Assembly (NCBI RefSeq): GCF_047663525.1
Contig: NC_092617.1
Span: forward strand, 2,546,501 to 2,610,500
Source of the DNA: Anas platyrhynchos
Taxonomy: Eukaryota > Chordata > Aves > Anseriformes > Anatidae
Length of the DNA: 64,000 nucleotides
Reading direction: 5' to 3'
Shown here: one piece after another, positions 53,396 through 62,955 of the stretch
Numbering within the stretch: position 1 is the stretch's first letter
Layout: each line of letters opens with the position of its first letter
Notes under the pieces: model-generated
Told to the model about the DNA's origin: nothing
Seen by the model: only the letters and a program-made list of their open reading frames with translations
Database searches by the model: none
Made by a program: the position numbers and the translations under genes

Positions 53396-55019
53396 GATGG
53401 GATAAGGAACGCCAAGGCATGGATGGAACTGATCTTAGCAAGGGATGAAAAGAATGACAGGAAGAGATTCTGTAGATACATTGCTCAGAAAAGAAAGGCC
53501 AAGGAAAGTGTACCGCATCTGATGGATGAGAAGGGTGAACTGATAATGACAGACATGCAGAAGCCTGAGGGACTCAACAACATCTGTGCCTCAGTCTTCC
53601 CTGCCAGTCAGGCTTCCCAAGTCTTTCACTTCCCTGAACCCATCGATGCAGGCTGGGGGGCAAAGTCCCTCCTGCTCTAAGTAAAGAGGAGGTCTGAGTC
53701 CACCTGAAGAAACTGAGCACATGCATGTCTATGGGGCTTGGTGACATGCATCCTAGGGTCCTAAGGGAGCTGGATGATGTAGTCGTCAAGCCTCTCTCCA
53801 TCATATTTGAAGAGTCCTGTCAGTCAGGTGAAGTCCCTGGTGACTGGAAAAAGGAAACATCACTCCCATTTTTAAAAAAGGTAGAAATGAGAACCCATGG
53901 AACTACTGAATGGTGAGCCTCACCTCTGTGCCTGAAAAGATCATGGAAAAGATCCTCCTGGAATCGATGTCAAGGCCCATGCAAGACAAAGAGTTGATCT
54001 CAGACAGCCAGCATGGCTTCACCAAAGGATAAATCTTGCCTGACCAATGTGATGGCTTTCTACAATGGAGTGACCACATCAGACAACAAGGGAAGACCGA
54101 CCTATGTGATCTACTTGGAATTCTGTAAGACCATTGACACTGTCCCACATGACATCCTTGTCTCCAAATTGGAGAGATACGCATTTGATGGGTGCACCAT
54201 TCAGTGGATAAGGAGTTGGCCTGAAGATCACACCCAGAGCGTGGTGCTCAATGGCTCTATGTCCAAGTGGAGGCTGGTGACAAGTGTTGTACCTCAGGGG
54301 TCTGTCCTGGGACTGCTACAGTTTAATATCTTTATCTATGACAGACAGTGAGATCGACAATGAGACAGTACATTCTGTGCTTGTAACCCAGAAGGCCAAC
54401 TGCATCCTGGGCTCCATAAGCAGAGGAGTGGCCAGCAGGTGGAGGGAGGTCACTTCTACTTCTACTTCTACTCCTTGTACTCTACCCTTGTGAGGCCCCA
54501 CTTGGAGTCCTGCATCCAGGACTCAGCCCCCAGCATGAGAGGGGTGTGCATCTGTTAGAATGGGTCCTGAGGAGGGCCGCAAAGATGATCAAGGGGCTGG
54601 AGAACCTCTCCTATGAAGAAAGGCTGAGAGAGCTGAGGCTGTTCAGCCTGGAGAAAAGAAGGCTCCGGTGGTGACCTCTTTGTGGACTTGCAGTACTTAC
54701 AGGGAGCTTATAAAAAGATGGAGAGTGACTCTTTGCTCAATTAGATAATGATATGACAAGGGTGAAAGTTTTTAAGCTAAAAGAGGGGAGATTTAGATTA
54801 GAGGTTATGAGGAAACTCTTCACTCAGAGGGAGGTGAGGCACTGGAACAGGTTGCCCAGAGAAGCTGTGGATGCCCCATCCCTGCAGCTGATCAAGAGCA
54901 GGTTAGGTGAGGCGCTGGGCAACCTGATCTCATAGGAGGCATCCCTGCTTATGGCCAGGGGCTTGGAACTAGATGACCTTTAAGGTCCCTTCCAACAGGA
55001 GCCATTCTCTCATTCTATG
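53396..55019 (+). mobile_element. CR1 LINE fragment, RT region to 3' end
   Basis: Same 5' truncation point as 49500. Frame 53264-53680 holds [20 protein letters not shown]; later blocks are [39 protein letters not shown] and [17 protein letters not shown]. The catalytic FADD region has been deleted. RRAAKMIKGLENLSYEERL and [15 protein letters not shown] follow, then a CR1 tail with TCCCTTCCAACAGGAGCCAT and TCATTCTATG. The TCTACTTCTACTTC run near 54453 is a small insertion. Confidence 0.9.
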
Positions 55020-55919
55020 GTCTCACTAGCTCTACCTCAAGCATGACTCCCACCCCATCAGCCTTCCTGTGGTCTCTCACCTGACCAGAACAGAAGGTGC
55101 CTCACCATCATCTTCAGTGCCATGTGCATGCTTCTGCCATTTACGGTCCCTATCTGTGCCACATTCCTGCTGCTGGTCTGTTAGCTCCAGAGGCAGAAGT
55201 GACCTCCCAGCCTCCTTCCCAGCCATGTGCCTCCTGCAGGCCCAGCACATCCTGAGGCACACCTGACCTCATCCCAACATTCCCAGCCAGCTCCTCCTTG
55301 TGGCCTCTGATCTGATCACATACCTGTCACCTCACATACCTCTTCCAATGCCATGGGACTGCTGCAGGACCTCACAGTCCCTGCCCTGCCCCAAGGGGAC
55401 AAACAGCTGAAGTTAGGGATAGGAGTGGGGTTGAGGATGAGATGTGCTGTGTGCATGCTGGAGGGCTTTGGGGGTTAGATGATCAGGTTAATGCTTAGGA
55501 ATTAGAGGTCACCCTCCAGGGTCAAGTGAATGGCAAGGCATCGAGAGAGGGATCGGTGTTTTGCCCAAGGATCCTGCTCAAGGTTTAGGATAAGGGCAAG
55601 TTTTGAGGACTTCAGTTTAGGTCTGGTGTGGGAGTTAAGGCTAAGGTTGGCATTTTATTCCTTGGTTAGGCCTTATCATCCTTCTGCTTGCCTTCCTATT
55701 AGCAGATGAGTTTGACATCTGTCATTTCCAAGTTCTGAGGAATGTCTTTGATCCATCTGTCCTTTCCAAGGTCTTTGAGATAGGTCTTATGATGACATCT
55801 GCAGATCCACTTGAACCTCTCTCACCCTTCCCGTACCACCTCTAGGCAACCTGAGGACTGACTGGGAGGAAGTTGGTTTAGGAAAGGATTTCATTAAGAT
55901 CTCTGAGAAGGGCTGTATT
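55020..55919. other. Diverged unit A and inverted-duplication spacer
   Basis: 55020-55310 is a distant relative of unit A in reverse (GAAGTGACCTCCCAG, CACATTCCTGCTGCTG). 55370-55830 is the reverse complement of 24741-25160. No gene. Confidence 0.5.
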
Positions 55920-56620
55920 TGGGCTTCTCTCAGACAGTGATGGCAGTATCATAGAAAACAGTGACACTCGTGAGGACAGAAGTGCAGGAGGATAAGTCTT
56001 TGAGTCTGCCAACACAGGACACACACACACCTGAAAACTGCATGAGAGGGAAGAGGAAGATTGGATCCAAAATGTAGATTATGAAATCAAAGACTGTGAA
56101 TATCACCTTGGCACTGCAGGACAGCTCCAGCAATGGGGCAAAACCACAGAAGGTGTCTACGACACTGGGGCCACAGAGCTGGAGCTGGGAGGAAGAGAAA
56201 TAATTCCTGTACATGAGAGAAATTCCCCTGGTTCAGGTACAGCTGCCTTCTGGATTCAGGCCTTCCAGTTCTCGAGCCTTGCAGAGAACAGGGATGGCAT
56301 ACAGCCCAGGGCTGACCATAGGGCATGGTCCCCAGCAGGAAGCACTGCGGTCATGCAGAAGGTGCAGCTGAGAGTGCTGCCACCTCTGTGAGCAAAGGGG
56401 GTGCTGTCCCCAACCAGGAAGCTGGCCAGCATCTGGCGCAGGGTGCTGGAGCTGTGCAAGGACAACTCTCCCCCAGGAAGAAGGCCATGGGCATCTGCAG
56501 GTGTTTGGTGTTAGGCACAGGAACAGTGATGAGGGTGTTCCACATCCCAGTCACTGTGCTGGTCATGCAAGAGAGGAAGAAGAGATTTGTGTATGGGTAG
56601 AGGATCTTCCAGATGGACAG
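55920..56620 (-). pseudogene. Olfactory receptor pseudogene, non-OR14 subfamily (inverted copy)
   Basis: On the minus strand, pieces in OR order: NTLITVPVPNTKHLQMPMAF (TM1/TM2, near 56540-56480), LRQMLASFLVGDSTPF (56450-56390), STLSCTFCMTAVLPAG (TM3 start), CGPSVVDTFCGFAPLLELSCS (56180-56120), SSCTSVLTSVTVFYDT (55990-55940). Frames change at least twice and the MAYDRY motif is replaced by unrelated sequence. Longer at the 5' end than its paralogue at 24060. Confidence 0.8.
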
Positions 56621-56929
56621 CTAGGGAAACTCAATGAATGGTGTCTTAGTGTCCCATTTCCTTCATGGAAACCCTTTTAGAGCATTCTGGTCCCCCCTCT
56701 TTTGTTAGAACATGTTCAGAGGGGTGAAATGATCCCTGGCAGTCATGGCTGAGATGTCCTGCAATACACTGGGAACAGAATAGGGGTTAAGGGAGGGAAA
56801 CATTTGTACTCTTGTTTGACAACCACAGTCCAACAGCACAAATCACACTTTAAAAAATCAGTCTCGGACATCTACAGAGAGAAGCAGTTGGTGACGCCTT
56901 CAGTCTGCTTCAACCACCACACCCCAGCA
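56621..56929. other. Spacer upstream of OR5
   Basis: Shares about 130 bases before the OR5 upstream block with the OR3 counterpart. No gene. Confidence 0.4.
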
Positions 56930-57261
56930 GAGACCCTGCTGCCTTTGGGAGCTGTCAGCCCTGAGGCCTTGGGGACACCTCAAGGGAGCCCAAAGGCACA
57001 GAGCAAGCGATGCCGTGGTCGGGTGCTGTGCTGCTGAGCTGGGCTGGGCTCATGGGACAGAGAGAGCTCGTGGCAAGAGGGCCCTGGTGCAGAGAGCCAG
57101 CTGTGCCCAGGAACAGCTCCTCTGCACAGCGCAGCAGGGCTGGGGGCTCTGACCGCAGCTGGCACACAGAGAGGAGAGAAGGAGAGACGGCTTGGAGGCA
57201 CTGAGGAGCACAACAACAGAGGGCAGCGTGTGGCAGGACACATCTGCAGGCTCTTGGCACC
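56930..57261 (+). promoter_or_regulatory. OR upstream block / putative non-coding exon 1 (OR5)
   Basis: Same class as OR3 (GAGACCCTGCTGCC, GCAAGCGATGCCGTGGTCGG). Includes a 64-codon upstream frame, 57010-57204, starting MPWSGAVLLSWAGL. Ends at donor CACC|GTGAGG (GT 57262-57263). The acceptor TTTGTGCAG ends at 59002, so the predicted intron is 1741 bp. Confidence 0.5.
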
Positions 57262-59002
57262 GTGAGGCTCTGGCAGCAGGGCACTGCAGGTGGGGTTGCC
57301 AAAGGGGTCTTCCGCAGATGGCACATCCGACAGCTGATAGCATCTGTCAGGGTGGGTCTCTCTGTTTCTCCAGGTAGGAGTAGAAGATATTATAAAGAAT
57401 GGTATATATGACTGGATTTTTCAAAAGGAAGACCAAGGCAGGGGCTACCTGAAAGGCAAGACTTTTACTGTAGCTTGTGCTTGCAGATACCTGTGGTAGA
57501 GTGGAGGCTGGTTTCATGGTAATAGGTGGTCAGGTTTGTACTGCAGACTGAGACTGCTAGAGTATTGAAGTGAGGGATCGATATTTCATCAATGAACTTC
57601 ATGAAGTCCCTTCCCACACCTCAGCCCACAGACTCCACCAACATCATCATTGTGGTCCTCTCAGGTTTTATCCTAGCTGATCATTAGAAGCTGCCTCCAA
57701 TGACCAGTGCTCTGTCTTTGGGAGGTCTCTGACAGTTTGAGATGATCACAGATCATTTGCAACAAGCAGGAGCTGCCTCGTCTGCAGGCAGAGCTGCAGC
57801 ACAGGAGGGTCTGCTGAGTGTCCGTCTGTCCCTCCCTGGCCTTGCCTCCCCTGGCAGCAGCACGCTGGCATTCCTGCAGGCTTCTCCAGCTGGCCGTGCT
57901 GCTTCTGGTCTTGTTCCCAGGCTGGCTGGGGATGGGGGTTTTGATGCCCATGGAGTGAGCCCTTGGTGTGCTTGTGGGACGTGGAGTATGGGGACAGGGT
58001 GAGGGGTGTGGAGATATGCAGTTTGTGCCTGGATTCCTCTGCTCTCAGCAGTGTGCAGGTTCTTCTCAGATCAACCTCTGAGTACAACTTTCCTGCAACA
58101 CTCACACGGTGGCTGAGACCAGCACTGATGGACAGATTGTCTGTCCTCACTAAAGGACACTCTGCACTGTAGGGACAGTCCCTTTTTCTCTGAGCAGACA
58201 CAAAGTTTCCCTTCAAGTGCAGGGGGAATGTCCAGGATTTCTGTTTTAGAAAAACTCAGCAGTGTCCAGATTCTGTAGGCACTGGAACAGGCATCACAGG
58301 GAAGTGGTCACAGCACTGAGGCTGTCAGAATTCAAACATTTGGGCAACCCCCTCAGGCATATGGACTGATTTTTGGGTGGTCATGTACAGATTCAGGGGT
58401 GGGATCTGATGATCCTTGTGCTCCAGGAACATAGGAGGAGAATTGTCCTGTAGCTCAAAGACCGGCCAACACAGGGCAACTGAGACCAGAACTGATGGAT
58501 TCACTGGCTCTCCTCTCTGAAGGGCACTCTGCTCTAAAATGCAGTATCTGTGACTCTGTAGATGTACAAGGTTTCACTTGGAGTGCAGCTGAATGCCCAG
58601 CATTTATGCCTTAGGACTCCTCAGATGTGGTGGAGCAGCTGAACAAAGAGTACAAATCAAACAAATCAAACAAATAGACAAATAAAGACATAAATCTCCA
58701 TGTGTCTGCTCTGTGATGAACTTTGAGCAAAACTGGGGAAATCTGATATGAACTGAAGTGAATCTGAGACTGCCCCATGTTCCTACCATGTTGCTACCTT
58801 GAGCTGTAGTGCAGGACTGATTCTTCCATTGCCCACAGAAGAGCACTCTTCTCCTAGAGAGACTCAGTATCAGCTGGAAGTCATTAAAGGGACCTTCAAA
58901 ATAACTGCCTGCAAGTGGAAAATCTTTTTGATGGTTTTAAAAAATTGAATTTTCCTATGATATGTCCCCTGTACATTATTACTATTCTTTCTCTTTGTGC
59001 AG
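57262..59002 (+). other. Predicted first intron of OR5
   Basis: Carries the 57770-58200 segment shared with the OR2 intron (AGCTGCAGCACAGGAGGGTC and onward), a CR1 3' scrap at 58274-58425 and no other gene. Confidence 0.5.
58274..58425 (+). mobile_element. CR1 3'-end scrap, diverged
   Basis: AGGCACTGGAACAGGCATCA, GGGAAGTGGTCACAGCACTG and GATCTGATGATCCTTG correspond to the last 150 bases of CR1 (compare 5720-5870). Confidence 0.75.
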
Positions 59003-59024
59003 GACCACTTCACAGAAATAACGG

Positions 59025-59966
59025 ATGTCCAACAACAGCTCTGTGAGTGAGTTCCTCGTGCTGGCATTTGCAGACACACGCGAGCTGCAGCTCCTGCACT
59101 TCGTGCTCTTCCTGGGCATCTACCTGGCTGCCCTCCTGGGTAACGGCCTCATCCTCAGCGCCGTAGCCTGCCACCACCGCCTCCACACCCCCATGTACTT
59201 CTTCCTCCTCAACCTTGCCCTCCTCGACCTGGGCTGCATCTCCACCACTCTGCCCAAAGCCATGGCCAATGCCCTCTGGGACACCAGAGCCATCTCCTAT
59301 CAAGGATGTGCTGTTCAGGTCTTCTTTTTTGTCTTCTTCATTGGAGCAGAATATTCCCTTCTCACCGTCATGGCCTATGACCGCTACGTTGCCATCTGCA
59401 AGCCCCTGCACTATGGGAGCCTCCTGGGCAGCAGAGCTTGTGCCCAGATGGCAGCAGCTGCCTGGGGCAGTGGCTTTCTCAATGCTGTCCTGCACACGGC
59501 CAACACATTTTCCCTGCCCCTCTGCCACGGCAATGCTGTGGACCAGTTCTTCTGTGAAATCCCCCAGATTCTCAAGCTGTCCTGCTCAGATTCCTATCTC
59601 AGAGAAGTTTGGGCAATTCTGTTTAGCATATTTTTAGCATTTGGTTGCTTTGTTTTCATTGTGGCATCCTATGTTCAGATCTTCAGGGCAGTGCTGACGA
59701 TTCCCTCTGAGCAGGGCCCACAAAAAGCCTTCTCCACGTGCCTCCCTCACCTGATTGTCACCTCCCTGATGATCAGCACTTCCATCTTTGCCTACCTGAA
59801 GCCCCCCTCCATTTCCTCCCCATCCCTGGACCTGGTGGTCACAGTTCTGTACAGCGTGGTTCCTCCAGTAGCAAACCCTCTCATCTATAGCTTGAAGAAC
59901 CGGGAACTAAGGGATTCCATCAGGACTCTACTTGAATACACATATCTTCAGCAAATTCACCTATAA
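59025..59966 (+). CDS. Olfactory receptor 14-like, intact (OR5)
   Basis: Intact 313-codon odorant GPCR, OR14/gamma-c clade. Two overlapping N-glycosylation sequons (NNSS, 3-6); TM1 at about 23-48 with Gly39-Asn40; HTPMYFFLLNLALLDLG 54-70; Cys95; FFFVFFIGAEYS TM3; MAYDRYVAICKPLHY 116-130; ECL2 with LCHGNAVDQFFCEIPQILKLSC; KAFSTCLPHLIVTSL TM6; then TM7 with PPVANPLIYSLKNRELRDSI and tail. TM5-TM7 and the tail differ from the other four copies while TM1-TM4 are nearly the same. The ATG is 22 bases after the predicted acceptor (AG 59001-59002) and matches paralogue starts. Ligand unknown. Confidence 0.96.
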   Translation: MSNNSSVSEFLVLAFADTRELQLLHFVLFLGIYLAALLGNGLILSAVACHHRLHTPMYFFLLNLALLDLGCISTTLPKAMANALWDTRAISYQGCAVQVFFFVFFIGAEYSLLTVMAYDRYVAICKPLHYGSLLGSRACAQMAAAAWGSGFLNAVLHTANTFSLPLCHGNAVDQFFCEIPQILKLSCSDSYLREVWAILFSIFLAFGCFVFIVASYVQIFRAVLTIPSEQGPQKAFSTCLPHLIVTSLMISTSIFAYLKPPSISSPSLDLVVTVLYSVVPPVANPLIYSLKNRELRDSIRTLLEYTYLQQIHL

Positions 59967-60500
59967 TACTATGCCCAATATTAGAAATCCCAGCTCTTCT
60001 CAGAAAGAAAATAATATGATGTCTTCTATTATTAAATATCTGTTTTATTATTTTCTTTCATTATTTCACATTTGATTAAATATTATTCCTAGCCCCCTAG
60101 AAGTCTATTATTTTTCTGTAGAAGATGGCTTCATGTGTAGATAAACCTGATAAGAAAGCCATTAGAAATTCATTGGTGGGAGCTGCCATCTCTTCCCATC
60201 TCCTCTGGAGCTGGGGGAGCAGCCCCAGCATGCAGGACTTGCTCAGGGCCAAGAGCCCAGCTGACACATGCAGAAGCAGCCCCGGTGTCCCTCGGGGCTG
60301 CCCCTCCCTGCCCGCTGGGCTCCGCCTCTCTGCTGCCTTCGGGTCGGGGCTGCTGCTTCCCTGGAGCCATGGCCATGGCCAGCAGCAGGACGTGAACCTT
60401 TTCCCTGCTGCTCTCTTTTGGCTTCTGCATTGTGGTTTTTGTATCCGTGTAAGCCCTGATATCTTGTGTACCTTGGTGACAGTCCTGTTGTCTCTGCAGT
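59967..60500 (+). other. OR5 3' flank with GC-rich module
   Basis: AT-rich to 60119, then the GC-rich module 60120-60490 also present at 3960-4308 (inverted) and partly at 11651-11820 and 37200-37320. In this module a frame of about 90 codons (SSHLLWSWGSSPSMQ, then CPSLPAGL, then LLLPWSHGHGQQQDV) is kept between 60125-60502 and the copy at 4308-3961. I do not call it a gene. Confidence 0.5.
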
Positions 60501-61999
60501 GACATCCCTGTGCTTGCAGGAAGCAGCAGGCACTGTGCAACCCTGGGTCACAGCTGCCTCCCTGCTAGCACCACAGTAACAGGAGGGTCTTGCTCAGGGC
60601 AAACCCAGAAGCCTGAACGCCTCTGCCAAATGTGTTATCAGGAATGGAGCCAAGAGGTTGCTCCCTGCTCTTCTGTTTTCTGGGCTTCTTCATGGAGTGA
60701 AGGACACAGGATGAAAGTCCCAGGGTGGTTTGTGTGGAAACAAGGACAGGAGTAAGTACTCCCGTTGTGGCAGCACTTGCCTAAGGAGATGACAACTGGC
60801 CTTGGACTCATCTGCATGGGACTGTGCCCAGCAGTGGGGTTGACGACCAGTACTAGCCTGGAGAGGAATCTGGATCTTTCAGGAGATGTCAAGGGATCTC
60901 CAGGGACAGGGTGCTCAGTGGGTAGTGATTAGAACCACATAAAATGACCGTGCAAGGTAGTGTCTGGTAACAATCAAGGTGAATGTGAGGAGTGCATGGG
61001 CAACTCACACTGCTCAGGCTGGGTCAGCTGTCACTGCAGGTTCTCCTCACAGCCTCTTGCCCACTTGCAGCCAACTGACTCCTGGGGCAGATTTAGAAGC
61101 AGAGAAGGCGTTGATGCTGTGCAAGCACTTCTCAGGAACAGTGATCAAAACCACGGGTGACCAACACTGCTCTGGTCACATATCAAAAACACAACACCAC
61201 AGGGGCTGATCTGCAGAGAGAAACTCTGTCCCAGCCATGAGCCAGTATCCCCACAATAGACAAAAAAGCTCTGGAAGGAGTCGAGAAGGTGCTAATAAGC
61301 ACCAGGACAATTGAGGAAGCCCAAAGGCCCTTCTGAAGGGTCAATGAATGCCACCTGAGAGGCAGTGCTGGGCAATGGGGAGGGCCACGACAAATATTTG
61401 GGTGAAGGTTGTGAGAAACAGAGACACTCAGGGCTTTAGCAGCTGTCTGTGGATGGAGTAGGAGGATGAGGTCACTCCTGGGACTGGGACAGGGCTGAAG
61501 GTCCCTGCTTGAAGCTGCTGGAGAAGTGTCCACCTTGCATGTGTGCCTCAGCCTGGGAGCAGGGGCCTGCCCGCGGTGCAGGATGGCTGGGCTGTGCTCA
61601 GCCATGCCCCAGGAGATGACATTGCTCTCTTCCTCCCCACCACTCCCCACATGGGGCAGGCCCTCAGGAAACACCCCTGAGCCTGGACATGCACCAACCT
61701 GCTGCAGTGAGGTGCCACTAGTGCAGGGGCAGAGGGGAGGCTTGGAGAGACACGTGGGGCCTGCGGGCAAGAGTGGTGTGGCCTGGGAAACAGAGTGCCT
61801 GGGAAAAGTTACCCTGGAGCCATAGGAGCCATTCTGGAAAGAAAACTTGTAGGCAGGAACCGCACTTTTGTGATGGTGCAGAGCTGCTGGGCACATTGTG
61901 CAGGGTGCTCTGATGGACTTGTGTGTCCTTTTCCATCATGTCTTAAGTGACGTTTTTCTCAGGAATAGAGTAACAAACAGAACACTGACAGATAGTCTA
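60501..61999. other. Intergenic, no supported gene
   Basis: Mixed-composition sequence with short frames on both strands. The longest, 61896-61183 (237 codons, minus), begins in sequence shared with CR1 flanks (61780-61920 versus 25500-25620) and shows no domain. Nothing recognised. Confidence 0.5.
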
Positions 62000-62464
62000 A
62001 GATCATGAAAGGCATCATAAACATGCCCCTAAAAAAATAACTGATATGTGGAAATCAAGAGAAACCTGGCCAGGAGAAATGTGAGATAGAGAGGAGGGAA
62101 TAGGGGTTTGGCCAGCCGGTATTAAGGATTTTGTAGAAGTAAGAGGGTTCAGGTTATGCTGATGCTGCTGTAACTGTGACTTAAAATACTCATACAAGGT
62201 TATTCCCCAGCTTCAACCTGTAAACATATTTCCTAAACCTAAATGATATTCAGCACCCTGACAGGAATCCACTACTCTAATGAGTGACCTCAAAATATCC
62301 CTAGAAGACAAAACTCAGCCCATAGCCACTTCCCCTAGCTTTTACTCTCTTAATCACTCTGATCTCTGCACTTAATACTAGCATTAAAATGGTCCACTTA
62401 ACACTAGAAATCTGCTTAAGAGACACCTAAACAAAACCCTAACTCCAAATAAATGTGAGGGGCC
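62000..62464 (+). repeat. Spacer plus unit D
   Basis: Related to 20790-21124, in the same orientation. Confidence 0.6.
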
Positions 62465-62955
62465 ATGGATCTGATAAGCTTGTGGGCCACAAGGAGGAGA
62501 TGGGTGGGAGTGTTCTGAGGAGCTCACCTCTGCCTCAGGATCTCCTGCCCCAGCATGAGGAATGTGACTGTGGCAGTGACTGTGAGGTCACTTCTGTCTC
62601 TGCACTTGATAGGGCAGCAGCAGGAACATGTCACAGAAAGAGACTGGGAGGTCACTTGTGTCTGGAGGTGGCAGGTCACCCTTGACCTCTCCCTGGGATC
62701 TGCACTTTTGGGCTGACATCTGGCAGTGGCCCTGCTAGGCCAGCAGAAGGCACCTGCTTGGCATGCTGACTAGGGGATCTCCTCTGCCTCCATAGCCAGG
62801 AGGACCCAAACAGAAAGAAGGCCCCCAGATGGGTTGTCCTGTCCCTTCTGCTTCAGTCCATGACTGGACAGCAACAGGAGGCACAAGGCTTGGCTGTGTC
62901 TAGCCAAGAAGCTGCAAGGCCAGCAGCAGGCCCCTGGCTTGGAAGCTGCTGCTCA
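62465..62955 (+). repeat. Repeat unit A, copy 9
   Basis: Complete unit A, closest to copies 1 and 3. Confidence 0.75.

Noticed and set aside
61183..61896. 237-codon minus-strand frame
   Set aside because: Starts in repeat-flank sequence, has no recognisable domain and no counterpart in other copies.
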